Shown piece by piece: positions 1 through 9,501 of a DNA stretch of 64,000 bases. The notes below the pieces were generated by a model. The model was not told the origin of the DNA, did not search any database, and saw only the letters and a list, made by a program, of their open reading frames with translations. A program made the translations under genes and the position numbers. Within the stretch, counting starts at the first letter, position 1. Each line of letters starts with the position of its first letter. Source of the DNA: Streptomyces gardneri (GTDB lineage Bacteria > Actinomycetota > Actinomycetes > Streptomycetales > Streptomycetaceae); the NCBI RefSeq assembly GCF_006539185.1, contig NZ_BJMN01000011.1:248001-312000 (forward strand), read 5' to 3'.

Positions 1-1196
1 GCGACGCCGTCCGCGTCCGCGGGGGACGGCGGCTCCCAGCAGACGCGGCGGACCGTGTCCGGGGTGATCAGGTTCTCCTGGGGGAGGTTCAGCTCCTCCG
101 CGAGCGCCGAGACCGCCGTGCGGGCCGCCGCTAGGCGGGCCGCCGCGATCGGGTCCTTGTCCGCCCAGGCGCGCGGCGGGGGCGGGCCGGCGACCTGCGC
201 GCCCGGCTGGGGGAGCTCGCTCTCCGGCAGGGCCCTGGCCCGGTCCACCGCGGCCTGCCACTGTTCCAGCTGGCGGCGGCCCATCCGGTTGCCGAAGCCG
301 GGCAGCGTGGTGAGCGCGGCGACGTTCACCGGCACCGCGAGCGCCGCCTCGACGATGGCCGCGTCGCTCAGCACCTTGCCGGGGGAGACGTCCCGCCGCT
401 GGGCGACCTTGTCACGGGCCGTCCACAGCTCCCGTACGACCGCCATCTGACGGCGGCGGCGCACCTTGTGCATGCCGGAGGTGCGGCGCCACGGGTCCTT
501 GCGCGGCGGGGCGGGCGGGGCGGAGGCGATCGCGTCGAACTCCTGGTGCGCCCACTCCAGCTTCCCCTGCCGGTCGAGCTCCTTCTCCAGCGCGTCGCGC
601 AGGTCGACGAGGAGCTCGACGTCCAGGGCCGCGTACCGCAGCCAGGGCTCGGGCAGCGGGCGGGTGGACCAGTCGACGGCGGAGTGGCCCTTCTCCAGGG
701 CGTAGCCGAGGACGGACTCGACCATCGCGCCGAGGCCGACGCGCGGGAAGCCCGCGAGCCGTCCGGCCAGCTCGGTGTCGAAGAGCGAGGTGGGAAGCAT
801 GCCTATGTCGCGCAGGCACGGAAGGTCCTGGGTCGCTGCGTGCAGGATCCACTCGGTCCCGGAGAGCGCCTCGCCGAGCCCCGAGAGGTCGGGGCAGCCC
901 ACGGGGTCGATGAGCGCGGTGCCCGCGCCCTCGCGGCGGAGCTGCACGAGGTAGGCGCGCTGGCCGTAGCGGTAGCCGGAGGCGCGCTCGGCGTCCACCG
1001 CCACGGGGCCGGTTCCGGCGGCGAAGGCGGCGATCACCTCGGCGAGGGCGTCCTCGGTCTCGACGACGGGCGGGATCCCCTCGCGGGGCTCCAGCAACGG
1101 GATCGGAAGCCCATTCGCAGGGACATCGTCGTCCGGGGGGCCGCCCCCGGTGGTGCGCAGTGCTGTGTCTGCTGCGGTCTCTTGGGCGTCGGTCAC
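1..1196 (-). CDS. Ribonuclease D-like 3'-5' exonuclease with HRDC domain (3' end outside window)
   Basis: A DEDDy-type exonuclease expected to trim structured RNA 3' ends. Reading leftward from a GTG at 1196, about 398 codons stay open to the window edge. The first acidic pair sits in VAVDAER (about residues 66-71), the second motif is around HAATQDLPCLRD, and the last is YAALDVELL with the Tyr/Asp pair. An HRDC-like helical region follows (about residues 210-290, VVRELWTARDKVAQRR onward). The first 45 residues are a low-complexity acidic leader. The Shine-Dalgarno sequence is weak, so the start is the least certain part. It lies downstream of the response regulator but is separated from it by a strong hairpin, so it is probably transcribed independently. 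The C-terminus is truncated only by the window. Confidence 0.88.
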   Translation of the reverse strand, partial: MTDAQETAADTALRTTGGGPPDDDVPANGLPIPLLEPREGIPPVVETEDALAEVIAAFAAGTGPVAVDAERASGYRYGQRAYLVQLRREGAGTALIDPVGCPDLSGLGEALSGTEWILHAATQDLPCLRDIGMLPTSLFDTELAGRLAGFPRVGLGAMVESVLGYALEKGHSAVDWSTRPLPEPWLRYAALDVELLVDLRDALEKELDRQGKLEWAHQEFDAIASAPPAPPRKDPWRRTSGMHKVRRRRQMAVVRELWTARDKVAQRRDVSPGKVLSDAAIVEAALAVPVNVAALTTLPGFGNRMGRRQLEQWQAAVDRARALPESELPQPGAQVAGPPPPRAWADKDPIAAARLAAARTAVSALAEELNLPQENLITPDTVRRVCWEPPSPADADGV

Positions 1197-1217
1197 CTGT
1201 CAAGGGTATCGGTGAAC

Positions 1218-1261
1218 GGCAAGCGCCTGTCGACGGAACGTTCCGTCGACAGGCGCTTGCC
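1218..1261 (-). terminator. Perfect 22-bp inverted repeat, probable terminator
   Basis: Arms 1218-1239 and 1240-1261 are perfect reverse complements, giving a 44-base palindrome centred on GGAACGTTCC. It lies 17 bases past the stop of the response regulator and 22 bases upstream of the ribonuclease D start. There is no U-tract, which is normal for Streptomyces terminators. It could also act as a regulator site for the exonuclease gene, because the palindrome has essentially no loop. Confidence 0.75.
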
Positions 1262-1277
1262 TTCCCTCGGCCTCATG

Positions 1278-1943
1278 TCAGTGGATGATGCCCGTCCTCA
1301 GGGCCACCGCGACCATGCCGGCGCGGTCGCCGGTGCCCAGCTTGCGGGCGATGCGGGCGAGGTGGCTCTTGACGGTGAGGGCGGAGAGACCCATCGAGAC
1401 GCCGATCGCCTTGTTCGACTGGCCCTCCGCGACGAGCCGGAGCACCTCGACCTCACGGCCGGAGAGCTCGCGGTAGCCGCCCGGGTGGCTCGGGGCACCC
1501 GGGGGGCGGCGGTGGCCGAGACGTGCGGCGGCGGAACCGATGGGTGCGGCTCCGGGCCGGGTCGGGTGGCCGATGTTGGTCCGGGTACCGGTGACGACAT
1601 AGCCCTTCACGCCGCCCGCCAGGGCGTTGCGCACGGCGCCGATGTCATCGGCGGCCGAGAGGGCGAGGCCGTTGGGCCAGCCCGCGGCGCGGGTCTCGGA
1701 CAGCAGGGTCAGGCCGCTGCCGTCGGGCAGGTGGACGTCGGCAACGCAGATGTCGCGTGGGTTGCCGACGCGGGGACGTGCCTCCGCGATGGACGAAGCC
1801 TCGATCACGTCGCGTACTCCGAGGGCCCACAGGTGGCGGGTGACGGTGGAGCGGACGCGCGGGTCGGCCACGACGACCATGGCCGTCGGCTTGTTCGGGC
1901 GGTAGGCGACCAGGCTTGCGGGCTGCTCGAGGAGAACGGACAC
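1278..1943 (-). CDS. LuxR-family response regulator
   Basis: A 221-residue two-domain regulator. The receiver domain spans about residues 20-125, with the likely phospho-acceptor Asp69 in ICVADVHLPDG. A linker rich in Pro and Gly (125-156) leads to a LuxR-type helix-turn-helix (about 158-215; motifs SGREVEVLRLVAEG and LTVKSHLARI). The GTG at 1943 is chosen because AGGAGG lies 4 bases upstream and the protein then begins MSVLLEQ. A GTG at 2027 would add 28 low-complexity residues. No histidine kinase is adjacent, so it is either an orphan regulator or phosphorylated by a distant kinase. Target genes cannot be told from the sequence. Confidence 0.9.
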   Translation of the reverse strand: MSVLLEQPASLVAYRPNKPTAMVVVADPRVRSTVTRHLWALGVRDVIEASSIAEARPRVGNPRDICVADVHLPDGSGLTLLSETRAAGWPNGLALSAADDIGAVRNALAGGVKGYVVTGTRTNIGHPTRPGAAPIGSAAARLGHRRPPGAPSHPGGYRELSGREVEVLRLVAEGQSNKAIGVSMGLSALTVKSHLARIARKLGTGDRAGMVAVALRTGIIH

Positions 1944-2128
1944 CAGGCCTCCTGGGGGGAAGGATGCGGGACGGAGCCGGCTCGGGGATGAAGCCGGGGG
2001 GCGAACCCGTGCTGCTGAAGGGGTCACAGGTTCCTTCGGCAGCTGGGCCCCCCTCCTTTAGGGAAAGATCACGATTTGGTGAGTAACAATTAGGGCAATT
2101 CGGACGCGTGATCGATCATCCTACGAGC
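1944..2128 (-). promoter_or_regulatory. Upstream region of the response regulator
   Basis: About 185 bases between the response regulator start and the terminator of the DUF3000 gene. Positions 2056-2102 are much richer in A and T than the surroundings and include the best candidate promoter stretch for leftward transcription. The strong AGGAGG at 1948-1953 is the ribosome binding site. I see no coding sequence here. Confidence 0.35.
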
Positions 2129-2174
2129 GGACCCCCATCCGAGGGCCTTTCCGAGGGCCGTGAGAAGGGGGTCC
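2129..2174 (-). terminator. Hairpin with GGACCCCC / GGGGGTCC arms
   Basis: Arms 2129-2136 and 2167-2174 are perfect 8-base complements. The intervening loop contains two copies of CCGAGGGCC. It lies just past the stop of the DUF3000 gene at 2186, so it is a plausible terminator for that gene. The large loop makes it weaker than the others in this window. Confidence 0.45.
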
Positions 2175-2185
2175 CGCACCTGCTC

Positions 2186-2887
2186 CTAGGGCTGTTGCGG
2201 TCCCCTCCGCTGCGGCAGCGAAACGACCCCCGCGCCCGTCACCGTCCCCGTCGGCCCCGCCCCCGGCTCGGCCGGTGCGGGAGGCAGCCCCGCGATCTGG
2301 CAGAGCAGATCGCACCAGGCCGCCAGGTGCGCCCCCGTGTCCGGCACCCCGCCGAGCCCCTCGCGCGGTGTCCAGGAGGCCCGGATCTCGATCTGGGTCG
2401 CCGGTCTCCGGTCCGCCAGTCCGCCGAAGTAGTGCGAGCCCGCCATGGTGACGGTCCCGCTCGCCTCCCCGTACGCGAGCCCGCGCGCCTCCAGCGCCCC
2501 GGTCAGCCAGGACCAGCACACCTCGGGTAGCAGCGGGTCCGCCGCCATCTCCGGCTCCAGCTCCGCCCGCACGAGCGTCACGAGCCGGAACGTGCCCTTC
2601 CAGGCCTCGTGGCCGTCCGGATCGTGCAGCAGGACGAGCCGGCCGTCCGCGAGGTCGTCCTCGCCGTCGACGACGGCCGCCTCCACCGCGTACGCGTAAG
2701 GGGCCAGGCGCTGCGGGGGCCTGGTCGGGTCGATCTCGATCTCGGAACGCAGTCGCGCCGATCGCAGCGCCTCCACCGCACGCCGGAAGGCGGGGGGTAC
2801 CGGGTTCGTCTCCGTACTGTCCGCTGTCTCGTCCGTCCCTCTTTTGCCGTCGGAATGATCGGAAAAATGTCCCTGAGCCGCAGCCAT
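2186..2887 (-). CDS. DUF3000 domain-containing protein
   Basis: A 233-residue protein of a family restricted to actinobacteria, function unknown. The first 35 residues are hydrophilic and variable, followed by the conserved start [17 protein letters not shown]. The core runs to about residue 215 with motifs [18 protein letters not shown] and QIEIRASW. There is no signal peptide or membrane segment, so it is probably cytoplasmic. The ATG at 2887 is chosen because longer reading frames upstream overlap hemE. It is divergent from hemE, with 91 bases between the starts. Confidence 0.85.
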   Translation of the reverse strand: MAAAQGHFSDHSDGKRGTDETADSTETNPVPPAFRRAVEALRSARLRSEIEIDPTRPPQRLAPYAYAVEAAVVDGEDDLADGRLVLLHDPDGHEAWKGTFRLVTLVRAELEPEMAADPLLPEVCWSWLTGALEARGLAYGEASGTVTMAGSHYFGGLADRRPATQIEIRASWTPREGLGGVPDTGAHLAAWCDLLCQIAGLPPAPAEPGAGPTGTVTGAGVVSLPQRRGPQQP

Positions 2888-2978
2888 GCGGGGAAGAGTA
2901 GGCGGAACGGGGCCTCTGTGCGGGGAGGGACACCCGCCCCGCACGAGCGGCTTCCCGCCACATGCGAAGATTCTGGGC

Positions 2979-4055
2979 GTGAGTGCCAATGAACGCCCGC
3001 AGGGCCAGCAGACGAAGCAGCAGTCGCGGACGTACGACTCCGCGTTCCTCCGGGCATGCCGGCGCGAGCCCGTGCCGCACACTCCTGTCTGGTTCATGCG
3101 ACAGGCCGGGCGCTCCCTCCCCGAGTACCTGAAGGTCCGCGAGGGCATCCCGATGCTCGAGTCGTGCATGCGGCCCGAGCTGGTCACCGAGATCACGCTC
3201 CAGCCGGTGCGCCGCCACAAGGTCGACGCGGCCATCTACTTCAGCGACATCGTCGTCCCGCTCAAGGCCATCGGCCTGGACCTCGACATCAAGCCCGGCG
3301 TCGGTCCGGTCGTCGCCGAGCCGATCCGGACCCGCGCCGACCTGGCCCGGCTGCGCGACCTGACCCCCGAGGACGTCCACTACGTCACCGAGGCCATCGG
3401 GATGCTCACCGCCGAGCTGGGCGAGACGCCGCTCATCGGCTTCGCGGGTGCGCCTTTCACCCTCGCGAGCTACCTCGTCGAGGGCGGCCCGTCGCGCAGC
3501 CACGAGCGCACCAAGGCGATGATGTACGGCGACCCGCAGCTCTGGGCCGACCTGCTCGACCGCCTCGCCGAGATCACCTCGGCCTTCCTCAAGGTCCAGA
3601 TCGAGGCCGGCGCCTCCGCCGTGCAGCTCTTCGACTCCTGGGTGGGTGCCCTCGCCCCGGCCGACTACCGCCGCTCGGTGATGCCGGCCTCCGTGAAGGT
3701 CTTCGACGCGGTCGCCGGGTACGGCGTCCCGCGCATCCACTTCGGTGTGGGTACGGGCGAGCTGCTCGGTCTCATGGGCGAGGCGGGCGCGGACGTCGTC
3801 GGTGTCGACTGGCGCGTCCCGCTCGACGAGGCCGCCCGTCGCGTCGGCCCCGGCAAGGCGCTCCAGGGCAACCTGGACCCGGCCGTGCTCTTCGCCTCGA
3901 CCGAGGTGGTCGAGGCCAAGGCGGACGAGGTCCTCGCCGCCGCGAAGGGCCTGGAGGGGCACGTCTTCAACCTGGGCCACGGCGTCATGCCGTCGATGGA
4001 CCCGGACGCGCTGACGCGTCTCGTCGAGCACGTGCACACGCGGACGGCCGTCTGA
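2979..4055 (+). CDS. hemE: Uroporphyrinogen III decarboxylase
   Basis: Converts uroporphyrinogen III to coproporphyrinogen III, the last step common to all coproporphyrin routes to heme. At 358 residues it is the normal length. Signature 1 ([15 protein letters not shown]) is at about residues 36-50, the Asp in YFSDIVVP follows, and signature 2 is [12 protein letters not shown]. The GTG at 2979 gives MSANERP. No Shine-Dalgarno sequence is present, so the message may be leaderless. It is cytoplasmic and homodimeric in known relatives. The later enzymes hemG and hemQ lie 3 kb downstream on the same strand, separated by leftward genes. Confidence 0.97.
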   Translation: MSANERPQGQQTKQQSRTYDSAFLRACRREPVPHTPVWFMRQAGRSLPEYLKVREGIPMLESCMRPELVTEITLQPVRRHKVDAAIYFSDIVVPLKAIGLDLDIKPGVGPVVAEPIRTRADLARLRDLTPEDVHYVTEAIGMLTAELGETPLIGFAGAPFTLASYLVEGGPSRSHERTKAMMYGDPQLWADLLDRLAEITSAFLKVQIEAGASAVQLFDSWVGALAPADYRRSVMPASVKVFDAVAGYGVPRIHFGVGTGELLGLMGEAGADVVGVDWRVPLDEAARRVGPGKALQGNLDPAVLFASTEVVEAKADEVLAAAKGLEGHVFNLGHGVMPSMDPDALTRLVEHVHTRTAV

Positions 4056-4088
4056 CGGCCGCCCGCGCGGCGGGAGCGGAGGCGGGGC

Positions 4089-4574
4089 TCAGCCCTCGCA
4101 GTTGATCGGGGCGTTGCCGACGCCCACCCGGCAGAAGTCGACGCCGAGACTGCCGTCGACGACGCCCGCGTTGACGGAGGCCCGGAGCAGGTCGCTCCCG
4201 GCCCCGCCCGTCACGGCGCCGGTCGGGCCGACGGTCCCGGCCGTGAGGTAGTCGGACGAGTCACCCCCGGACACCGTGCCGGAGATCGTGCCGGGGGTGC
4301 TGAGGTAGTCGGCGCCGGGACCGCCGGTCACCAGACCGGCGACCGAGCCGGTGACGACGATCGTGTCGTTGCCGCCGAGACCGTTCACCTGGTCGCCGCT
4401 GGCGACCGAGGCGCAGCGGATGAAGTCGCTGCCGGCGGTGCCGGACACGACCGTGCCGGTCACGGGGAGGCCGTTGACCGTGCAGGTCGTGACCGCGTGC
4501 GCGGGGGCGGCGAGGGCGAGCGGGGCGATGACGAGCGAGGCGGCGCAGAGCGCGCGCAGGGTGTGTCTGATCAT
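4089..4574 (-). CDS. Small secreted protein with RTX-like GGxGxD repeats
   Basis: About 161 residues. A Sec signal peptide is clear: MIRHTLRALC, a hydrophobic core, then a cleavage site after PAHA. The mature part is almost wholly short Gly-rich repeats resembling calcium-binding RTX units (GGNDTI, GGPGADYL, GGDSSDYL, GGAGSDLL), spaced by Val/Thr/Ser stretches, and it ends in a short Cys-containing segment (FCRVGVG, INCEG). The repeats are degenerate, so calcium binding is inferred only. I chose the ATG at 4574. A GTG four codons upstream (4586) is possible, and neither has a strong ribosome binding site. It is convergent with hemE. Confidence 0.75.
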   Translation of the reverse strand: MIRHTLRALCAASLVIAPLALAAPAHAVTTCTVNGLPVTGTVVSGTAGSDFIRCASVASGDQVNGLGGNDTIVVTGSVAGLVTGGPGADYLSTPGTISGTVSGGDSSDYLTAGTVGPTGAVTGGAGSDLLRASVNAGVVDGSLGVDFCRVGVGNAPINCEG

Positions 4575-4640
4575 GCGACCACTCACTCACGGTGATGAAA
4601 GTCCCGCAAACGGTCACCCCGCGTCACTCTGCCGCTCGGG

Positions 4641-6014
4641 TCATCCCGCCGCCCGAACAGCCGCCGTGGCCTTGCGGGCCGCGATCAGCACCGGGTCCCA
4701 CACCGGCGAGAACGGCGGCGCGTACCCCAGGTCCAGGGCCGTCATCGCCTCCACGGTCATCCCCGCCGTCAGCGCGACCGCCGCGATGTCCACCCGCTTC
4801 GCCGCGCCCTCCCGCCCCACGATCTGCACCCCGAGCAGCCGTCCCGTACGCCGCTCCGCGAGCATCTTCACCGTCATCGGCGCGGCCCCCGGGTAGTAGC
4901 CCGCCCGGCTCGTCGACTCCACCGTCACCGTCACGAACCGCAGCCCCACCTCCCGGGCGTCCTTCTCCCGCAGGCCCGTCCGCGCGATCTCCAGGTCGCA
5001 CACCTTCGACACCGCCGTGCCCACCACACCGGGGAAGGTGGCGTAGTCGCCGCCGATGTTCGCCCCGATGACCTGGCCGTGCTTGTTCGCGTGGGTCCCC
5101 AGCGGCACGTGCCGCTCCCGGCCCGAGACCAGGTCCAGGACCTCCACGCAGTCACCGCCGGCCCAGATGTCCTCATGGCCGCGCACCCGCATCGCGAGAT
5201 CGGTGAGCAGCCCGCCGTGCGCGCCCAGCGGCAGCCCCGCCGCCCGCGCGAGCGAGGTCTCCGGCACCACACCCGTCCCCAGGACCACCACGTCCGCCGG
5301 ATACTCGTCGGCGGCCGTGGCCACCGCCCGCACCCGGCCGTCCGCGCCGGTCAGGATCTTCGTCACCTCCGCCGAGGCGACCGTCGTGATCCCCAGGCCG
5401 TCCATCGCCCGGTGCACCAGCCGGCCCATGTCCGGATCCAGCGTCGCCATCGGCTGCTCGCCCCGGGTCAGGACCGTCACGTCGTACCCGCGGGCGAGGA
5501 GCGCCTCCGCCATCTCCACGCCGATGTAGCCCGCTCCGACCACGACCGCCCGCCGGCCCGGCGTCCGCTCCAGCGAGTCGAGCAGCGCCTGGCCGTCGTC
5601 GAGGGTCTGCACGCCGTGCACCCCGGGCGCGTCGATCCCCGGCAGCGGCGGACGCAGCGGGCGGGCCCCGGTCGCGATCACCAGCTTGTCGAAGTCCGTC
5701 CACGCCTCCGTACCCGCGTCGAGGTCCCGGGAGAGGACCCGCCGCCCGGGTACGTCGATCGCGGTCACCTCGGTCCGCATCCGCAGATCGATGTCCCGGG
5801 CCCGGTGCTCCTCCGGGGACCGGGCGATCAGCTCGCCCCGCGCGGCGACGTCCCCGCCGACCCAGTACGGGATGCCGCAGGCCGAGTACGAGGAGAAGTG
5901 ACCGCGCTCGAAGGCGACGATCTCCAGCTCCCCGGCGGACCTGAGCCTGCGCGCCTGCGACGCGGCGGACATGCCCGCCGCGTCGCCCCCGATGACCACC
6001 AGTCGTTCGCTCAT
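4641..6014 (-). CDS. FAD-dependent pyridine nucleotide-disulfide oxidoreductase, CoA-disulfide reductase type
   Basis: A 457-residue flavoprotein. The FAD-binding motif starts at residue 5 (VVIGGDAAGMSAA), a single redox Cys lies in SSYSACGIPYW (Cys46), the NAD(P)H motif is VVVGAGYIGVEMAE (about 157-170), and the second FAD motif is DIWAGGDCVE. A C-terminal dimerisation domain follows (about 330-450). The single Cys in place of CxxxxC is the hallmark of CoA-disulfide reductases, NADH oxidases and persulfide reductases. Streptomyces use mycothiol, so the physiological substrate is uncertain; CoA persulfide or another low-molecular-weight disulfide is possible. The gene stands alone, 9 bases upstream of the DUF4349 stop. 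Confidence 0.85.
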   Translation of the reverse strand: MSERLVVIGGDAAGMSAASQARRLRSAGELEIVAFERGHFSSYSACGIPYWVGGDVAARGELIARSPEEHRARDIDLRMRTEVTAIDVPGRRVLSRDLDAGTEAWTDFDKLVIATGARPLRPPLPGIDAPGVHGVQTLDDGQALLDSLERTPGRRAVVVGAGYIGVEMAEALLARGYDVTVLTRGEQPMATLDPDMGRLVHRAMDGLGITTVASAEVTKILTGADGRVRAVATAADEYPADVVVLGTGVVPETSLARAAGLPLGAHGGLLTDLAMRVRGHEDIWAGGDCVEVLDLVSGRERHVPLGTHANKHGQVIGANIGGDYATFPGVVGTAVSKVCDLEIARTGLREKDAREVGLRFVTVTVESTSRAGYYPGAAPMTVKMLAERRTGRLLGVQIVGREGAAKRVDIAAVALTAGMTVEAMTALDLGYAPPFSPVWDPVLIAARKATAAVRAAG

Positions 6015-6023
6015 GAGAAGAAA

Positions 6024-7061
6024 CTACTTCTCGGGAGAGTCCGGGGTCTCGGGAGTGCCGGGAGTGCCGGGCGTTCCCGAAATCCCGGGGGCCGTGGGGA
6101 CGCCCGCGGCGTTCGCCTCCGACAGGGGCCGGGTCTCCGGAGCCGTGCCCGGGCGCGCCGCGAGGCGCGGGCGGACCAGGCGGCGCCACACCACGAAGGC
6201 GAGCAGCGCCACCGCGAGCCACGGCGCCAGCGCGGCCAGCACGATCACGACCCAGGCGGCAGCGCCCACCAGCGCGTTCCACCCGCCGCCCAGCGCGTCA
6301 CCGAAGCCGGGACGGCCCTCGTCCTCCTCCTTGTCGGCGCCCGGCTTCTCCTTCTCGGAGAGTTCGAGGGTGATCGTCGCCAGCGTCGTCCGGTCCTTCA
6401 GGGAGGACTGCTGGGCGAGGAGCGACTCCAGGTCCGCCTGACGGCGGCTCAGCTCGCCCTCCAGGGTGACCACGTCGGCCAGCTTCTCCGCCCGCTGCAT
6501 CAGCGCCCGGACGCGCGCCACACTCGCCCGCTGGGTGGCGATCCGGCTCTCCACGTCCACCACCTGCTCGGTGACGTCCTTGGCGTCGGCCTTGCGGGCG
6601 AGGAGCTTTCCGGTGCCCGCCAGCTCGGTGAGCACCGCCTCGTACTGCTCCTGCGGCACCCGCAGCACCACGCGCGAGACGACGTACGTGTCGTCGATGC
6701 GCTCCGTCGACTCGTTCTCCACCCGCCCGCCGGCGCCCGCCGCCACCCTGCGGGCCGTGACCAGGGCTTTCGCCGCGTCCTCGACCTCCACGCTGAGCGA
6801 GGCGGTACGGATGACGTGCTGCTGCCGCACGGCGGGCTTGCCCGGCGTCGCGGGGGCGCGCTCGGCGGCCGAGGCGGCGTCCGCCGGGCCCTGCGCGGCC
6901 TTGGCCCCGCCCGCGTCGGCGGGCTGCGCCGCCAGGTCGCGCTTGCTGTCGCCGCCGTGGTCCGCCGAGCCGCCGGCGCAGCCGGTCAGGACGAGCGAGG
7001 CCGTCAGCAGCGCGGCGGCGGCCGCTGTCCGCCCACGTGACGCCGTGCGTGTTCCGTTCAT
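6024..7061 (-). CDS. DUF4349 domain-containing lipoprotein
   Basis: A 345-residue lipoprotein. The lipobox is LTGC with Cys28. A conserved DUF4349 region spans about residues 85-285: RTASLSVEVEDAAKAL, then a heptad-rich coiled coil near SRIATQRASVARVRALMQRAE. A membrane-spanning stretch near residues 240-280 (AAWVVIVLAALAPWLAVALL) precedes a basic cytoplasmic stop WRRLVRPR. The C-terminus is a Pro/Gly/Thr repeat (GTPGTPGTPETPD). The protein is therefore tethered outside by lipid and again by a C-terminal segment. Function is unknown. A GGGGGGAA ribosome site precedes the ATG. It is divergent from hemG with 143 bases between starts. Confidence 0.85.
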   Translation of the reverse strand: MNGTRTASRGRTAAAAALLTASLVLTGCAGGSADHGGDSKRDLAAQPADAGGAKAAQGPADAASAAERAPATPGKPAVRQQHVIRTASLSVEVEDAAKALVTARRVAAGAGGRVENESTERIDDTYVVSRVVLRVPQEQYEAVLTELAGTGKLLARKADAKDVTEQVVDVESRIATQRASVARVRALMQRAEKLADVVTLEGELSRRQADLESLLAQQSSLKDRTTLATITLELSEKEKPGADKEEDEGRPGFGDALGGGWNALVGAAAWVVIVLAALAPWLAVALLAFVVWRRLVRPRLAARPGTAPETRPLSEANAAGVPTAPGISGTPGTPGTPETPDSPEK

Positions 7062-7204
7062 GAGTTCCCCCCCAGGGAATCGTGGCGAGTCGTGTGCCCC
7101 TTGGACGTGGGAGTCCTCGGTACGGGTTTCCCTCCGGCGGTAGCGATGCGGTCACGGTCCGGCCTCGGAACGGAGGCGCGTGGGCGATTTGAGAGAGTGG
7201 TCCC

Positions 7205-8704
7205 ATGAACGCGGACACCACGGGACCCCACGTCGTCGTCGCCGGAGGCGGAATCGCCGGACTCGCGGCCGCCCACCGGCTCGCCACCGCCGGCCACCGG
7301 GTGACCCTCCTCGAAGCGGACGACCGCCTCGGCGGCAAACTCCGCGCCGGGGAGATCGCGGGCGCGCCCGTGGACCTCGGCGCCGAGTCGCTGCTCGCCC
7401 GCCGCCCCGAGGCCGTCGCCCTCGCCCGGACCGTCGGCCTCGGCGACCGGCTCCAGGCACCGGCCACGACCACCGCCTCCGTCTGGTCCCGCGGCACGCT
7501 CACCCCCATGCCCAAGGGCCATGTGATGGGCGTCCCCGGCGACGGCCGCGCGGTCGAGGGGCTCCTCTCCGAGGAGGGCGTGCGCCGGATCGGCCTCGAC
7601 CGCGAGCTCCCCCCGACCGAGATCGGCGACGACATCGCCATCGGCGCGTACGTCTCCGAGCGCATGGGCCACGAGGTCGTCGACCGGCTCGTCGAACCCC
7701 TCCTCGGCGGCGTATACGCCGGCGACGCCTACCGCATCTCGATGAAGGCCGCCGTCCCCGCCCTCTTCGAGGCCGCCCGCCGCCACCCCACGCTCACCGC
7801 CGCCGTCCACGCCGTCCAGCAGGCCGGAGCCGCCGTCCCGGCCGACGCGGCCGGCGCCGCCACCGGCCTCGGCGGCTCCGTCTTCCTCGGCGTCGAGGGC
7901 GGTGTCGGCACCCTGCCCGCCGCCGTCGCCGACGCGATCCTCGCCGCCGGCGGCGAGATCCTCACCCGTACCCGCGTCACCGCCCTGCGCCGCACCGGAC
8001 CGGCCGGCTGGGAGGTCGTCGCCGGGGACCGCGTCCTGACCGCCGACGCCGTCGTCCTCGCCACCCCCGCCGGGCCCGCCGCCGCGCTCCTCGCCGACCA
8101 CGCGCCCGCCGCCTCCGCCGAGCTCGCCGCCATCGAGTACGCCTCCATGGCGCTGATCACGCTCGCCTTCCGCCGCGCCGACCTGCCCGGCCCGGCCGGC
8201 CCGGACCTCCCCGCCCTGCCGGGCTCCGGCTTCCTGGTTCCCCCCGTCGACGGCCACACCATCAAGGCCTCCACCTTCTCCAGCCAGAAGTGGCGGTGGG
8301 TCGCCGACGGCGCCCCCGACCTCTTCGTGCTGCGCACCTCCGTCGGCCGCCACGGCGAGGAGGAGCAGGTCCACCGCGAGGACACCGACCTCGTCGCCGC
8401 CTCCCTCAAGGACCTCGCCGCCGCCACCGGGCTCGCCGCGCGCCCCGTCGCCACCACGGTCACCCGCTGGACCGGCGGCCTGCCCCAGTACCCCGTCGGC
8501 CATCTCGCCCGGGTCGCCCGCCTCCGCGAGGCCGTCGCCGCCCTGCCCGGACTGCGGGTCGCGGGCGCCGCATACGACGGCGTCGGCATCCCCGCGTGCA
8601 TCGCCTCGGCCCACCGCGCGGCCGACGAGATCACCGCCGAGTTCGGGGACGAGATCATCGCCACGTCGAAAAGGACCGACCCCGGTGCGGGGCACTCCTC
8701 GTGA
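7205..8704 (+). CDS. hemG: Coproporphyrinogen III / protoporphyrinogen oxidase (CgoX/HemY type)
   Basis: A 499-residue FAD-dependent oxidase. The dinucleotide motif is at the N-terminus ([18 protein letters not shown], residues 9-26), followed by [10 protein letters not shown]. The C-terminal FAD motif is [18 protein letters not shown] (about 455-472). In actinobacteria this enzyme oxidises coproporphyrinogen III to coproporphyrin III rather than acting on protoporphyrinogen. The adjacent hemQ supports that route: only 17 bases separate the genes, implying an operon. The ATG at 7205 follows a GAGAGAG purine run. It is normally soluble or peripheral to the membrane. Confidence 0.94.
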   Translation: MNADTTGPHVVVAGGGIAGLAAAHRLATAGHRVTLLEADDRLGGKLRAGEIAGAPVDLGAESLLARRPEAVALARTVGLGDRLQAPATTTASVWSRGTLTPMPKGHVMGVPGDGRAVEGLLSEEGVRRIGLDRELPPTEIGDDIAIGAYVSERMGHEVVDRLVEPLLGGVYAGDAYRISMKAAVPALFEAARRHPTLTAAVHAVQQAGAAVPADAAGAATGLGGSVFLGVEGGVGTLPAAVADAILAAGGEILTRTRVTALRRTGPAGWEVVAGDRVLTADAVVLATPAGPAAALLADHAPAASAELAAIEYASMALITLAFRRADLPGPAGPDLPALPGSGFLVPPVDGHTIKASTFSSQKWRWVADGAPDLFVLRTSVGRHGEEEQVHREDTDLVAASLKDLAAATGLAARPVATTVTRWTGGLPQYPVGHLARVARLREAVAALPGLRVAGAAYDGVGIPACIASAHRAADEITAEFGDEIIATSKRTDPGAGHSS

Positions 8705-8721
8705 CGGGCGAGAATAGGCGT

Positions 8722-9435
8722 ATGAGTGCGCCCGAAAAGATCCCGAACGCCGGTAAGAAGGCGAAGGACCTCAACGAGGTCATCCGCTACACCCTGTGGT
8801 CTGTGTTCAAGCTGCGCGATGTTCTGCCCGAGGACCGCGCCGGCTACGCCGACGAGGTCCAGGAGCTGTTCGACCAGCTCGCCGCCAAGGACATCACCGT
8901 CCGCGGCACGTACGACCTCTCCGGTCTGCGCGCCGACGCCGACGTCATGATCTGGTGGCACGCCGAGACGAGCGACGAGCTCCAGGAGGCGTACAGCCTC
9001 TTCCGCCGTACCAAGCTGGGCCGCGCCCTGGAGCCGGTCTGGTCCAACATGGCGCTGCACCGCCCCGCCGAGTTCAACAAGTCGCACATCCCGGCCTTCC
9101 TGGCCGACGAGAACCCGCGCGACTACATCTCGGTCTACCCCTTCGTGCGCTCCTACGACTGGTACCTGCTGCCGGACGAGGACCGTCGCCGCATGCTCGC
9201 CGACCACGGCAAGATGGCCCGCGGCTACCCCGACGTCCGCGCCAACACGGTCGCCTCCTTCTCGCTCGGCGACTACGAGTGGATCCTCGCCTTCGAGGCC
9301 GACGAGCTGCACCGCATCGTCGACCTCATGCGCCACCTGCGTGCCTCCGAGGCCCGGATGCACGTCCGCGAGGAGGTCCCGTTCTACACCGGTCGCCGCA
9401 AGAGCGTCGCCGACCTGGTGGCGGGCCTGGCCTGA
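8722..9435 (+). CDS. hemQ: Coproheme decarboxylase HemQ (chlorite dismutase-like)
   Basis: A 237-residue enzyme, the standard length. It decarboxylates the two propionates of iron-coproporphyrin III to give heme b, the last step of the coproporphyrin-dependent pathway. The probable proximal heme ligand is His162 in [12 protein letters not shown], and the catalytic Tyr region is [14 protein letters not shown] (Tyr135/Tyr139). The family's N-terminal start, [15 protein letters not shown], is intact. The ATG at 8722 matches the family N-terminus. It is co-transcribed with hemG, and a strong hairpin follows. Confidence 0.95.
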   Translation: MSAPEKIPNAGKKAKDLNEVIRYTLWSVFKLRDVLPEDRAGYADEVQELFDQLAAKDITVRGTYDLSGLRADADVMIWWHAETSDELQEAYSLFRRTKLGRALEPVWSNMALHRPAEFNKSHIPAFLADENPRDYISVYPFVRSYDWYLLPDEDRRRMLADHGKMARGYPDVRANTVASFSLGDYEWILAFEADELHRIVDLMRHLRASEARMHVREEVPFYTGRRKSVADLVAGLA

Positions 9436-9452
9436 CACGGCCGTACGAACCT

Positions 9453-9486
9453 GGTGGCGGCCCGGCTCCCGGCCGGGCGCGCCACC
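9453..9486. terminator. Bidirectional hairpin terminator after hemQ
   Basis: A 14-base-pair GC-rich stem (9453-9466 with 9472-9486) has one unpaired G at 9479 and a 5-base loop. It lies 17 bases beyond hemQ and 15 bases beyond the stop of the convergent peptidase gene, so it can serve both. Confidence 0.7.
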
Positions 9487-9501
9487 CCTTGACCCGGAAG
9501 A

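Noticed and set aside
412..2027. Long open frames on both strands over the ribonuclease D and response regulator genes
   Set aside because: They have Arg/Pro/Gly-rich compositions typical of shadow frames in high-GC DNA and no recognisable motifs.
5079..7040. A 653-residue frame opposite the flavoprotein and DUF4349 genes
   Set aside because: Shadow frame: no motif, no ribosome site, and the opposite strand encodes recognisable proteins throughout.
7180..8721. A frame running through hemG into hemQ that would make a 751-residue protein
   Set aside because: The first 500 residues are an Arg/Pro-rich shadow of hemG. Only the last 237 codons, from 8722, are HemQ.
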